This document shows positions 23,032 through 33,000 of a stretch of 42,497 nt of DNA, one piece after another. Made by a program: the position numbers and the translations under genes. Numbering within the stretch: the stretch's first letter is position 1; every line of letters begins with the position of its first letter. The DNA is taken from the NCBI GenBank assembly GCA_040901795.1, contig JBBDYH010000027.1:1-42497 (forward strand), written 5' to 3'. The notes under the pieces are model-generated. The model had not been told where the DNA came from. It did not search any database and was given only the letters and a program-made list of their open reading frames with translations. This DNA comes from JBBDYH01 sp040901795 (GTDB taxonomy: Bacteria; Planctomycetota; Planctomycetia; Pirellulales; JALHPA01).

Positions 23032-25761
23032 TCAGGACTTTGATGTGACGGCGGGGGCTAATTCGTGAGGTTCTTCGCCTCGTCGAATCCCGGCCTGCCG
23101 CGTCGGGCTGTTGACGTTCGAAGCTACGTTTCGTCGTCGGCGGAATGTTGTCAAACTCAAGTCGATGCGGCGGAGGGCGACGTCGAGGACGAGGAGAATC
23201 GCGGCGATCGTGACCAGCCACGGCCAGAGCGGCGTCGGGCGCTGCGCGGTGCGGTCGGTGGGAGCGAAGAGCGCGGCGGCGGACGGTTGGTACGCGCCGC
23301 CGGTGACAGTGGAGATGGATTTTAACATCGCTTCGTTGGTGGGCCGCAAGCGGAGCTCGTCGGCGTAACCAACGGTCAGTCCGCGCGATTGACGATACAC
23401 AAGCTGGCCGGATTTGTGCTGTGTGAGCTCCAGGTGATAAGCGCCGCTGGCCGGCGTTTCGAACTCGGCGACGTAGCGGCCCGGCGCCGTTTGCACCAGC
23501 GGCAGCTTGCGCGTGCCGAGTTGCGGATCGATGACGGTCATCTCGGTGTCGGCCTGGTTCAGGAAACGGCCGGCGGGGTCGGCGGCGTCAAGCGTGATCA
23601 TGGCCTTGCCGGCGCGCTGCTCGACGGCGACGGTGACGCCTTTGGTCTCGCTTTTGCGCATCGTCTGACGGACAAGCTGCGCCCAGAACTTGCTGAAGCC
23701 AGGCCAGGTGAGCCACTCGGCCGCCCAGCGGCTCTTGGCATCGGAAGTGAAGGCCACCGTCATGCCCAGACCGTACCGCCACCAGACGAGCAGCGGGTCG
23801 CCTTTCTCGGTGGCCAGGATCATCTCGCACGTCGCCTTGGGGCGAGTCATCACGTAACCCAACAGGAACGGCGCTGAGTCGAAATCAATATCGGCAAACG
23901 TCTGCGTCGCGCGGACGACCTGTGGGACGAACGGCTGCTCGTCAATGGCCGACTTGCTGGCGGTGACCGTTTCCTTGGCGAAGATTTGCGGGATGGCCGC
24001 AGGATCTTCAGTGAGGTAGTAGCGCCCTTGGCCAACGCGGGCGATATCTTCCAACAATGTAGTGTCGGAGTCGACGCCGATGGCCACGGTCGAGACCGTG
24101 ATTCGCGCGCTGGCCATGGTGGCGGCCAAACCCTGGAAGTCGCCGGGGGAGGAGACGCCATCGGTAAGAATAATGACGTGCTTGATCTTGGCGGTGGTCT
24201 GCTGCAGGAAATCGTAGGCGCGTTCCATCGCCGGGTACATCGTGGTGCCGCCGCTGGCTTCAATGCGGCTGATGGCGTCGCTGATGCCGGCCTTGTTCGA
24301 GGCTGATTGCATCTCGCTCATGGTGTACGTATCGCCGTCGAAAGCGACGACGCCGACCTTGTCGTTGGGGCCCAACAGCTCGACGGCGCTGCGGGCGGCG
24401 GATTTGGCCATTTCAACTTTGTCGCCGCTCATCGAGCCGGACTTGTCGATGACCAGCACCATGCCGAGACTCGGTTTTTCCTTTTCCTTTTCGAAGTCGC
24501 TGCGGACGGGGAGGATTTCTTCCAGCACGCTTTTGTAGTAACCGCCCAGGCCAAACGACTGCTCGCCGCCGAGCATCATGAACCCGCCGCCGAGGTCCTG
24601 CACGTACGTGCGGGCGATCTCCATTTGCCGCTGGCTGAGTGCGGTGGCGGGGACGTTGGACAGGATGAGCAGCTCGTAGTTTTGCAAGTCGGAGAGGTTG
24701 TCGGGCATGCCGGTGGGCGGGCGGACGTCGACTTGGATTTCTTCCTGCTCGAGGGCGAAGACGAGCTGGCGGATGAGCTTGGGATCGCTCTCGACAATCA
24801 GCACGCGCGGCTTGCCGGCGGTGAAGACCAGGCCGGACTCGGTGTTGTTGTCGAGCAGCGTGTCGCTGTTGAGCGATTGGATGCGGGCGGAGTAGTGGGC
24901 GAGGCGCTCTTGCGTGATTGACTGCTGAAAGCGGAAGCGGTTTTCACCTTTTTTGATCGGGCGGCGCTCGCTCACGACCTGATGGGCGCCGCGGTAGACC
25001 TGGATCAGGCCTTCGTCGTCGTGATTGGAGTCGACAACCACCTCGACGTAGAACGGCTCGCCCTCGCGGACCTGAGCGGGGACGTGGACCGCGGAGACTT
25101 GCACCTCAGGCTCGGTGCGCGTGGCGAGCGGGACAGTGGAGATGGGGACGCCGCTGCGGAGGGCGGCTTTGAGCGCGTCGCCGGCCGTCTGGTTGCCGTC
25201 GGAAAGGAGAACGAACTGCGGCACGTAGCCCGGAGGCATAAAGCCGGCGGCGGCTTCGATAGCGGTGGCGATGTCGGTGCCGCGGCGGCGCTTTTCGTCG
25301 GGCGAGAGGGCGCCGGGCGGTTGATCAGCGTTAATCGGTTGATTGTCGCGCTGGGTTGTGATCGCGCTCGTGTCGTCTGGTTGGGCGTTCTCGCGCTCGT
25401 CGCGTATGGCGTCCGGCTCGGCGGCGAACGGGAGGAACGCCACGCGGTTGCCGGCGGCATGCTGGAGCGCCTCGTCAATGAACTGGTTCGCGCGCTTGGC
25501 CGAGTCGTCGCCGACGCTGGTGCTTTCGTCGACCAGGAAGACGACGAATTGCTCACTCGTCGGACGAAGAAGCGTGAGGCCAGCCAGCGCGAGGACGAGC
25601 AGAACGACGAGCACCGTGCGAACCGCGAGCGAAATCACGTGCTGCCAGCGCGGAAAATCTGCGAGGCTGTAATAGAAGTAATAGACCAACAGCGGCACGG
25701 CGAACAGGCCGAGGAGCCAGAGCGGGTGGGCGAGCTCGAGTTGGTAGGATGGGTTATCCAT
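23032..25761 (-). CDS. VWA membrane protein with GATase-like domain
   Basis: 909 residues. Two N-terminal membrane segments lie at about 13-33 and 42-66 (LAVRTVLVVLLVLALAGLTLL). A first VWA-like domain has DESTS (78-82) where the MIDAS D-x-S-x-S belongs. A class-I glutamine-amidotransferase-like region follows (about 315-425: VLIVESDPKLIRQLVFALE, MLGGEQSFGLGGYY) that has no visible catalytic Cys. Next is a second VWA domain with a full MIDAS, DKSGS (439-443). A late TM (about 850-875) and a cytoplasmic basic tail complete it. VWA domains of this type bind metal and protein partners, and in MoxR/VWA systems they work with the AAA ATPase. It is the last gene of the operon, 117 bp after the BatA-like gene, with the REP pair in that gap. 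Confidence 0.9.
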   Translation of the reverse strand: MDNPSYQLELAHPLWLLGLFAVPLLVYYFYYSLADFPRWQHVISLAVRTVLVVLLVLALAGLTLLRPTSEQFVVFLVDESTSVGDDSAKRANQFIDEALQHAAGNRVAFLPFAAEPDAIRDERENAQPDDTSAITTQRDNQPINADQPPGALSPDEKRRRGTDIATAIEAAAGFMPPGYVPQFVLLSDGNQTAGDALKAALRSGVPISTVPLATRTEPEVQVSAVHVPAQVREGEPFYVEVVVDSNHDDEGLIQVYRGAHQVVSERRPIKKGENRFRFQQSITQERLAHYSARIQSLNSDTLLDNNTESGLVFTAGKPRVLIVESDPKLIRQLVFALEQEEIQVDVRPPTGMPDNLSDLQNYELLILSNVPATALSQRQMEIARTYVQDLGGGFMMLGGEQSFGLGGYYKSVLEEILPVRSDFEKEKEKPSLGMVLVIDKSGSMSGDKVEMAKSAARSAVELLGPNDKVGVVAFDGDTYTMSEMQSASNKAGISDAISRIEASGGTTMYPAMERAYDFLQQTTAKIKHVIILTDGVSSPGDFQGLAATMASARITVSTVAIGVDSDTTLLEDIARVGQGRYYLTEDPAAIPQIFAKETVTASKSAIDEQPFVPQVVRATQTFADIDFDSAPFLLGYVMTRPKATCEMILATEKGDPLLVWWRYGLGMTVAFTSDAKSRWAAEWLTWPGFSKFWAQLVRQTMRKSETKGVTVAVEQRAGKAMITLDAADPAGRFLNQADTEMTVIDPQLGTRKLPLVQTAPGRYVAEFETPASGAYHLELTQHKSGQLVYRQSRGLTVGYADELRLRPTNEAMLKSISTVTGGAYQPSAAALFAPTDRTAQRPTPLWPWLVTIAAILLVLDVALRRIDLSLTTFRRRRNVASNVNSPTRQAGIRRGEEPHELAPAVTSKS

Positions 25762-25769
25762 ATTGGACT

Positions 25770-25864
25770 CTGTAGAGAACGGCCTCTGTGCCGTTCCGTT
25801 GGGCGAGTTGATATAGCTACGCCGTTTGGCGCTTCCGGAACGCCACGGAAGGCGTTCCCTACAG
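25770..25864. repeat. REP-like inverted pair of hairpins between two VWA genes
   Basis: The left arm (25770-25797) and right arm (25837-25864) are 28-bp inverted copies, identical at 23 of 28 positions. Each arm is itself a hairpin: GAACGG/CCGTTC in the left, GGAACGCC/GGCGTTCC in the right. Two of the differences form a swapped base pair in the stem, so pairing is kept. They fill most of the 117-bp gap between the BatA-like and VWA/GATase-like genes. Confidence 0.8.
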
Positions 25865-25878
25865 AAACTGACACGTTA

Positions 25879-27744
25879 TCAAGTGATCCATCTCCGTTGG
25901 TAGAGGTACCATTCCAGGGCGGCGAGCAGCCAGGCGAGGACGATCAGGTAGAACCACAGGGGCCGGTGGAACGTGAAGCCGGCCAACGCGGCCGGCGGTT
26001 CGCGAGCGGTTAACGATTCGGCGGGGCGCAAGTCGCTCTCGGCGCGGCTGGCAATGTTGCAGGCAAGCTCAATGAGCGGTGGCGGACTATCGGCTTCGTC
26101 CGTCGCGGCTGCTGCGATCGACCAGATGCCCGCTTGGTCGAGTGGACCGACGGTTGTTTTGTCGTCGCCGACGGGGAGCGGTCGTTCATCCCCGGTCGGT
26201 GTCCGCAGAACGAGTGCGGCGGCGTTGGAGTTTGTGGCCGAGGAGGGCAAAGCGACTTCCGGTGCGGCGCCGGTGACAAGCGATTCGCGCAGCTCGCCCG
26301 ACTGACCCGCGAACCAGGCCAACGCGTTGGTCACCATGATCGGAAAGGCGGTGCGGAAGGTGAGATCGCCCTGGTCGATGTTCACGGTGAGCACGAGCGT
26401 TTTGTGATTCGGTTCTTCAATGGCGGCGTAGAGGGGATCACCCGAGAGCGCCGTCGCCAGATTTGCAGCCGGCCTTGTGAGCTTAAGCTGGCGGGCTTCG
26501 GGCATCAGCACATTGTCGAGCCGCACATGCCGCATCAGCGGCGAGTCAGTGTCCTGCTTCGTGACGATGGGGTTGGCCAGCTTGTCGCCGAGCGTCCAGA
26601 GGTCGGTGCTCGTTTCCGGGTCTACGACCAGGACACGGCCGGGGGGCAATTTCGCCGGCATGTTGCGGTGGAAGACGACGATCGCGCCGGGGTCGAGTTT
26701 CGTCGGCGGCTCGGCGACGACGGTAAGGTGCACGAGCGGATTGGCCTCGAAGACCTTTTGCAAGAAGTGGTTCCCCTTGGTGATCAGGATTACTTTCTGA
26801 ATTTCGCGCTTCGGCAATAGTGCCAGCGCCGTATTGTCAGCGGCCAGCGCGTCGTCGTGGTCGATGCGAGCCAACAGTGTGCCGCCGTCGGCCGACGTTT
26901 TTTCCAGCGTCTGGCTCCAGATCTGGCCCGGCTCGAGCTTGAGCGGTATCACATCGACGGGGTTGTCGTTGAGATCGACCTCCAGGCGGCACTCGGCCGG
27001 TTCGTCGGACTGGTTGGTTACCTCGACCAAGATCTCATAGCCGAGCGGGTCGAGCAGGCTGCGGCGAACCTGGAAGTTGGTCAGGCCAATGTTGGGGGCG
27101 CGTGTGCCGACGACTCGCAGGTCGATGTCCTCGCCCGCAGTGAGCACGTCAGCCTTTTCGAAGCAGCCGTCCGAGACGACGACCACGCGGCCGTTTTCAG
27201 CATCGCCGAGCAGCCGGCGGGCGAGCGCAATCGCCTCGGTCATCCGCGTCGGGCCGTCGGTGGGTTGGACCGCCTCAAGGGCGTTGTTTAGCGTGCGCTC
27301 GTGATCCGTCATGCCGCAAACTACCTGGGGCGCCGTGCCGGCGACGACGACGGCCATCTGGTCGCGGAACCGGAGGCGGCCGGCCGCGTTGTGGGCGAGT
27401 TGTTTGGCCTTGTCGAGGCGGGTCGGTTCGACGTCGGTGGCATTCATACTGGCGGAGTTGTCGAGCACGAGCACTATGCGGCGTGCTTCGAGCACTTCCC
27501 AGTTGAAAAATGGCTCGGCAAGCGCGCCGACGAGCAACAGCAGCAACGCAAGCTGAACAAGGAGCGAGATCAAATGCCGCAGGTGTTGCCAGATCGAGCG
27601 GGGCTGCTTTTCATCGAAGATCTGTCGCCAGAAGATGTTGGTCGAGACCGGAACCCGGCGGAGGCGGATCTTGAGGATGTAGAAGATGACGATCGGTATC
27701 GCCAGAGCGAGCCAGGCAAAGGCTAGTGGTGTGGCGAAGGACAT
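25879..27744 (-). CDS. BatA-like VWA membrane protein
   Basis: The ATG at 27744 (621 residues) is used. The 31-residue upstream extension encodes the intergenic AATGACC repeat, not a protein. It opens MSFATPLAFAWLALAIPIVIF, the standard N-terminal BatA segment (residues about 5-24), with a second TM at about 55-77. The VWA MIDAS DNSAS is at 95-99, and a beta-sandwich-like middle part follows. A last TM (about 592-612) sits before a short basic tail. BatA/BatB-type proteins sit in the inner membrane, and their VWA domains are thought to act in assembly or folding with MoxR. It lies between the DUF58 gene (126-bp gap) and the second VWA gene. Confidence 0.9.
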   Translation of the reverse strand: MSFATPLAFAWLALAIPIVIFYILKIRLRRVPVSTNIFWRQIFDEKQPRSIWQHLRHLISLLVQLALLLLLVGALAEPFFNWEVLEARRIVLVLDNSASMNATDVEPTRLDKAKQLAHNAAGRLRFRDQMAVVVAGTAPQVVCGMTDHERTLNNALEAVQPTDGPTRMTEAIALARRLLGDAENGRVVVVSDGCFEKADVLTAGEDIDLRVVGTRAPNIGLTNFQVRRSLLDPLGYEILVEVTNQSDEPAECRLEVDLNDNPVDVIPLKLEPGQIWSQTLEKTSADGGTLLARIDHDDALAADNTALALLPKREIQKVILITKGNHFLQKVFEANPLVHLTVVAEPPTKLDPGAIVVFHRNMPAKLPPGRVLVVDPETSTDLWTLGDKLANPIVTKQDTDSPLMRHVRLDNVLMPEARQLKLTRPAANLATALSGDPLYAAIEEPNHKTLVLTVNIDQGDLTFRTAFPIMVTNALAWFAGQSGELRESLVTGAAPEVALPSSATNSNAAALVLRTPTGDERPLPVGDDKTTVGPLDQAGIWSIAAAATDEADSPPPLIELACNIASRAESDLRPAESLTAREPPAALAGFTFHRPLWFYLIVLAWLLAALEWYLYQRRWIT

Positions 27745-27754
27745 TGTGAAAAGT

Positions 27755-27862
27755 CCGAATGACGAAATCCGAATGACGAACGAAATCCGAATGACCAATG
27801 ACCAAATCCCAATGACCAATAGCAGCCGACCGCGCAACTTTGGTCATTGGCGCCTGGTCATT
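27755..27862. repeat. AATGACC-type intergenic repeat inside the operon
   Basis: Short direct copies of CCGAATGACGAA (27755 and 27769), then AATGACC (27790, 27797, 27811). The inverse TGGTCATT follows at 27841 and 27855. CCAATGACCAAA (27795-27806) and TTTGGTCATTGG (27839-27850) are a perfect 12-bp inverted pair. It occupies the gap between the DUF58 and BatA-like genes. Confidence 0.75.
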
Positions 27863-27870
27863 CCCGCCTG

Positions 27871-28749
27871 CTACTGAACTGCTCCCGCGGTGCGCATCAT
27901 GCGCAGGATTAAATCGTCGAACCGCACGGTGGTGTCGGTCTGCGTGCAGCCCATGCCGTACTTGCGGCAATAGAGCAGGACGGCGTGATGGTACTCCTCA
28001 AATAGCTTCCGATAGGTTCGCAGGTTTTTCTCGGTGACGGTGACCTTCCGCGGCATTTCGGTTTCGACGTCGACAAGCTCCACATCGCCCAACAGCGGTG
28101 GGTTTTTCTCACTCGGGTCGTGGATCTGAATCACGTGCGGCTCGTATTGCCGGTGCCGCAGAACATCTAAACCCCGCTCGAAGCCGGCAGGGTCGAAGAG
28201 GTCACTGACGACGATGGCCAATCCGCGCCTTTGGTTGCGATGCACAAACCCGCTGGCCACACGGCTTAAGTCGGTATCGGTCCCCTGCGACGGCAAGTCT
28301 TCGAGGAACCGCAACAACGAGAGGATCCTGGCTTTGCCCCGCGTGAGCGGAAAGTCGGCGACGATTGAATCAGAGAACGCGACGACGGCGATGCGATCGA
28401 GGTCCGCCAGCGCAATGTACGCCAGCGCCGCGATCACCTGCCGCGCGAGGTCGAACTTGGGTGGCTTGCCAAACCCCATGCTGCGCGAGCAGTCGAGCAA
28501 CAGGTAAACGTGCAGATCCTCTTCCTCCTGAAATCGCTTGAGCAAGAGGTCGCCGTGGCGGGCGTAGAGGTTCCAATCGAGATAACGGAAGTCGTCGCCG
28601 GCGGTGTATTCGCGGTGGTCGGCGAACTCGATGCCGCCGCCAAGTTGCATCGTGCGCCGCTGCGCCAACAGCGAACCGCGGAACACGCGCCGCGAGATGA
28701 GCGAGAGGTATTCGAGCTGCTTCAGGAAGTTGCTGTCAAAAAGCGGCAT
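27871..28749 (-). CDS. DUF58 protein (VWA-like partner of MoxR)
   Basis: 292 residues starting at the ATG at 28749, with GAGG 7 nt upstream and the MoxR stop 22 nt before. The DUF58 signature is complete: FRGSLLAQRRTMQLGGGIEFADHR, YTAGDDFRYLDWNLYARHGD (residues 48-67) and KRFQEEEDLHVYLLLDCSRSM. The last contains a MIDAS-type D-x-S-x-S as DCSRS (86-90). It is cytosolic, with no membrane segment. In MoxR operons the DUF58 protein is the closest partner of the ATPase and is thought to help form metal-containing or membrane complexes. It is the second gene of the operon. Confidence 0.92.
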   Translation of the reverse strand: MPLFDSNFLKQLEYLSLISRRVFRGSLLAQRRTMQLGGGIEFADHREYTAGDDFRYLDWNLYARHGDLLLKRFQEEEDLHVYLLLDCSRSMGFGKPPKFDLARQVIAALAYIALADLDRIAVVAFSDSIVADFPLTRGKARILSLLRFLEDLPSQGTDTDLSRVASGFVHRNQRRGLAIVVSDLFDPAGFERGLDVLRHRQYEPHVIQIHDPSEKNPPLLGDVELVDVETEMPRKVTVTEKNLRTYRKLFEEYHHAVLLYCRKYGMGCTQTDTTVRFDDLILRMMRTAGAVQ

Positions 28750-28771
28750 GCCGGCGCCTCGTAAGAATCCA

Positions 28772-29779
28772 TTACGCCACGAGCGCCGGTTCGGCGACGG
28801 AGTCGAGGATGTTTTCGATGACGGCGTCGGTCGAGATACCTTCGGCCTGGCCTTCGAAGTTGAGGATCAAGCGGTGTCGCAGGGCCGCCGGCGCGACGGC
28901 GCGGAGGTCGTCTTTGGCGACGTGGTAGCGGTGGTCGAGAATAGCACGAATCTTCGCCGCCAGGATAATCGCTTGCGCGCCGCGGGGGCTGGCGCCGTAG
29001 CGGACGAAGCGCCGCGTCATCTCCGTGGCCATTTCGTGATCCGGATGCGTGGCCAGCACAATTGCGATGCCATAGCGACGCACTTCCGAGGCAACGGGGA
29101 TCATTCGCGCCAGTCGCGACATTTGTAAGATCCGTTCGCCGGATAGAACCGGCTCGGCGCGCGGCGCCGCTCCTTCCGTGGTGCGATCGAGGATCGTCTC
29201 GATCTCGGCGAGCTGCGGATATTTTACCAGCAGCTTGCAGAAGAAACGGTCGAGCTGCGCCTCGGGGAGCGGGTAGGTACCTTCCATTTCGAGCGGGTTC
29301 TGCGTAGCCATCACGAAAAACGGCTCGATCAGACGGTGCGTATGGCCGGCGACGGTAACCGAGTGCTCCTGCATCGCTTCGAGCAACGCCGACTGGGTCT
29401 TCGGCGTTGCCCGGTTGATCTCGTCTGCCAAGAGCACGTTGGCAAAGACTGGGCCCGCTTGAAATTCGAACGTCTTGCGGCCGTCGGCCCCTTCGAGCAC
29501 GACGTTGGTGCCGATCAGATCGGCCGGCATCAGGTCGGGCGTGAACTGGATGCGCTGAAACTTGAGGTGCAAGGCGTCGGCCAGCGTGCGGACCATTAAG
29601 GTCTTGCCCAAGCCGGGGACGCCTTCTAAGAGCACGTGGCCGCCGGAGATCAAGGCCGAGAGCGTGTCGTCGAGGATGTCGAGATGGCCGACGATGACCT
29701 TGCCGATCTCGCGCCGCAACCGCAAGAAGTCCTCGCGAAAGCCGTCGAGCTCTTCGCGCATTTCGTTCGAAACGCTCAT
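28772..29779 (-). CDS. MoxR-family AAA+ ATPase
   Basis: I chose the ATG at 29779 because AGGAG lies 8 nt upstream; an in-frame start at 29803 would add eight residues. 335 residues. Walker A is GVPGLGKT (53-60) and Walker B LLADE (116-120). They are followed by INRATPKTQSALLEAMQE, MATQNPLEMEGTYPLPEAQLDRF (the MoxR sensor/lid region) and the C-terminal lid with RFVRYGASPRGAQAIILAAK. These are chaperone-like ATPases that act with VWA and DUF58 partners. It heads the operon MoxR, DUF58, BatA-like VWA and VWA/GATase-like, and its promoter lies in the shared region with the giant TPR gene. Confidence 0.95.
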   Translation of the reverse strand: MSVSNEMREELDGFREDFLRLRREIGKVIVGHLDILDDTLSALISGGHVLLEGVPGLGKTLMVRTLADALHLKFQRIQFTPDLMPADLIGTNVVLEGADGRKTFEFQAGPVFANVLLADEINRATPKTQSALLEAMQEHSVTVAGHTHRLIEPFFVMATQNPLEMEGTYPLPEAQLDRFFCKLLVKYPQLAEIETILDRTTEGAAPRAEPVLSGERILQMSRLARMIPVASEVRRYGIAIVLATHPDHEMATEMTRRFVRYGASPRGAQAIILAAKIRAILDHRYHVAKDDLRAVAPAALRHRLILNFEGQAEGISTDAVIENILDSVAEPALVA

Positions 29780-29825
29780 GCTCTCTGCTCCTGGTTCTGC
29801 CAAGACGGCGACCGATTCGCGTTTT

Positions 29826-29855
29826 ACACTACTGGGTGGGGACAGCGCTTGTCAA
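29826..29855 (-). promoter_or_regulatory. Promoter of the MoxR-VWA operon
   Basis: On the minus strand, TTGACA (29850-29855), 18 nt, TAGTGT (29826-29831). The expected start is near 29819, leaving a leader of about 40 nt before the MoxR ATG. The -35 is perfect and the -10 partial. Confidence 0.55.
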
Positions 29856-29945
29856 CAAATTCACGAAACGACGATAGCACTGCAGCCGGAGTGAAGGAGC
29901 GACAGATGAACACAAATGAATACACATCGGACATTGCTCACTTCG

Positions 29946-29975
29946 TTGACAACGCGCATAGCGCGGGGTGACAAT
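29946..29975 (+). promoter_or_regulatory. Promoter of the giant TPR gene
   Basis: TTGACA (29946-29951), 18 nt, GACAAT (29970-29975). This gives a leader of about 80 nt before the ATG at 30061. It is back to back with the MoxR promoter, 90 bp away, so the two units could be controlled together. Confidence 0.5.
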
Positions 29976-30023
29976 TCGGAACGATCCGCGGATCGATGGG
30001 ACGCATTTCACTGGATCGAAGGC

Positions 30024-30040
30024 TTGGCAACTCTTGCCAA
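30024..30040 (+). promoter_or_regulatory. Hairpin or operator beside the giant gene's ribosome site
   Basis: TTGGCAA-CTC-TTGCCAA is a perfect 7-bp inverted repeat. It lies 2 nt before the AGGAGAGGAAGG ribosome-binding region (30043-30054) of the ATG at 30061. It could be an mRNA hairpin that tunes translation, or a DNA operator of the LacI/TetR size class. Confidence 0.45.
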
Positions 30041-30060
30041 CTAGGAGAGGAAGGCTTGTC

Positions 30061-33000
30061 ATGTCACGCAAGACTCTGGTCGTCGCGGCGCTGTTTCTTT
30101 TGGCGCTCGCAACAAACTGGAATGAGAAGATTCTGGGTCCTGTGAGCGCACGCGGGCAGGACGCAGCCGGCGAGGCCGATGCCGAACTGGAGCGGCAAAA
30201 GAAAATCATCGAGCGCTTTGTCAGCGTGCTCGAAAAGAACCCACGGCGGGGGACGGCGCTCGATCGGATTTACGGCTTTCACATCGAGTGGGGAACGCTC
30301 GATGCGTTCGTCGCCGGTTTCCGCGAGCGAGCAGAGAAGAAAAACGACGGCATCGCTTGGATGGTGCTGGGGCTGATCGAGTCGCAGCGGGGGCGCGACG
30401 CCGCCGCGGTCGAGGCATTTACAAAGGCCGACGAGTCGCTGGCCGAGAACGCCATGGCGTCGTACTACCTCGGCCAGTCGCTGGTGCTCGTGGGGCAGCC
30501 GGAGAAGGCGGCCGAGGCGTTTGAGCGGGCGATCGAGCGAAGGCCGGCGCAGCCAGACCTGCTCGATATTTTCCAGGCTCTGGGCCGCGTGCATCAGCGG
30601 GCGCAGCGGAACGAGCAGGCGCTGGCCGTTTGGTCACGGCTGGAGAAGCTGTTCCCGGGCGATGCGCGCGTGCAGGAGCAGATCGCCGCGACCCTGGTCG
30701 AAGAGGGACAGCTTGCCGCGGCGCTGCCGCGGTATGAGACGCTGGTCAAGCTGACCACGGACGACTACCGCCGCGCGGTTTACCGCATGGAAGCCGCCGA
30801 GTTGAAGGTCAAGCTCGGCAAGTCGGCCGATGGTATCGCCGACTTGGAACAAATGCTCGCGGCGCTCAACCCGGAGAGCTGGCTGTTCCGCGAGGTCCGC
30901 CGCAAGATCGAGGAAGTCTTTCTGCGCGGCGACGATCAGGACGGGCTGTCGAAGTACTACCAGCGATGGGTGGCGAAGTATCCCGAGGACGTAGACGCGA
31001 TGGCGCGGCTGGCCCGCGTCTTGGCGCGGCAAGCGCGCGTGCCTGAGGCGCAGCAGTGGCTGGAGAAGGCCTTGAAGCTGGCGCCTTCGCGGAAGGACCT
31101 GCGGCTGGCGTTTATCGACCAGTTGGTGGATGACCAGCGGTATGCCGAGGCGATTGCGCAATACGAGGCGCTCGACAAGGCCGAGCCGCACAACCCCGAT
31201 CATCTCCGCGAGTGGGGCAAGCTGATCCTCCGCGATACGTCGCGGCCGAAAGAGGCGCGGCAGAAGTCGGCCGAAACGGTTTGGCGGCGGCTGACGGCGG
31301 CGCGGCCGAAGGACGCGCTGGCGGCTACGCAGGTTGCAGACTTGTTCAGGCAAGCCGAGATGCCGGATCAGGCCTTGGAGTTGTACGCCAAGGCGGCTGA
31401 GCTGGCGCCGGCCGACCCGCAGTACCGGGAGTATCTGGGCGAGTTTTATCACATCCGCAAGGAGCCGCAAAAGGCGCTGGCCACGTGGCGCGAGATCGCC
31501 GCTGGAAAAAACCGCACGGCGGAAAACCTGGCACGGCTGGCGGAGGTGCTGTCCGGGTTTGGGTACCTGAACGAAGCGACCGCCGAGATCGCGGCGGCTT
31601 GTGAGTTGGAGCCCAAGGAGTTTGCGCTGCAACTCAAGGCGGCGGACCTTTTCTTGCGCACCGAGCAGCATGACCAGGCGCTTGAGTTTGTAGCCACAGG
31701 CGAGCAGTTGGCGGCCAACGCCGAGGAGGCGGAAGCGGCGCTCGCGCTGGAGTTGAAGGTGTTGCAGGCCGCGGACACGCTCAAGCCGCGCAGCGAGGCA
31801 CTGGCGGCGGAGTTGAGCAAGGAGAAAACGCCGGCGGTGAGGCAGCTCTTGCGGCTGGCGCGGTACTACGAGGCGCTGCACGACCACATCGAGGCGATTC
31901 GAACAATCGACCGAGCGATCAAGCTGGAGCCGCAGTCGATTCCCAGCCTGGCCACGGCGGCGCGGATCCAGGAGCAGAGCGGCAACCTGGCGCTCGCCGC
32001 CGAGCTGAACCGTAAGCTGGCGGCGATCGACCGCCGCTTTCGCACGGATTATCTGACCAGCGTGGCGCGGCTGGAGTCGCAGCTTGGCCGCATCGATGAG
32101 GCGCTACAAGCCGGGCGGGACCTGATTGCCGCAGCCCCCGGCAACTCCGAGCACTATGAGTTCTTCGCACAGATGTGCTTCCGGCTCGGGCGCGCCGAAG
32201 AGGGACTCGACACGCTGCGCCGCGCGGTGCGGGTCAACCCCGGCGAGCCGGCGCTGTTGCTCACGCTGGCCGCCGCACTGGCCGAGCAGATCCGCACGGA
32301 TGAGGCGATTGAGCTGTATTGGCAGGCTTTCGAGAAGTCCGAAGGGCTGGACGAAAAGATCAACGTCGTGATGAAGCTCACGGATCTCTATTTGCAAACG
32401 AACCATCTCGATCGGTTGTTTGAGCGGTTGGAGCGCGATCGGCGCGAGGCGGACCGCCGCCGCGAGCTGACGATCTGCCTGGCTCAGGCGCACCATTCCG
32501 CCGGCGATTTTGGCGCGGCCCGCAGTGAGCTGGAGAGTTTGTTGAGCGAGGACACGCGCGATACGGCACTGGTGCAACAGCTTTCGAAGCTGGCCGAAGG
32601 GGAGCAGGACATCGCCACGGCGATCAAGTACCAGGAACAACTCGCGAAGCTGGCGCCGGGGGCGGAGACCGAGTATCGCCTTGCCAATTTGCTCGCGCGC
32701 AACGGCCAGAACGAAGAGGCCACGGCGATCTTCGTGCGCCTGATCGCCAAAGAAGAGGACCCTGAGAAGCTGTTGCAAAGCCTCGACAGCATGATCTCGC
32801 AGGGCCAGAACGAACAGGCGCTGGGCGTGATCGAAGCGCGACTCCGTGAGCAGCCGCAGAATTGGGAGCTGTTGTATCGGCAGGCGTATTTGCTGGCGGC
32901 AACGAAGCCCGAGGAGGCGACGCCGCGGCTGGAGAAACTGTTGGCGTTTAATTTTGACGATGACGAGCTGGGCGCATTAGGGAAAGCGCGCGAGCGGCAA

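Noticed and set aside
27745..27837. 31-residue extension of the BatA-like protein
   Set aside because: The sequence is translated intergenic repeat (AATGACC type); BatA-type proteins start directly at the membrane segment.
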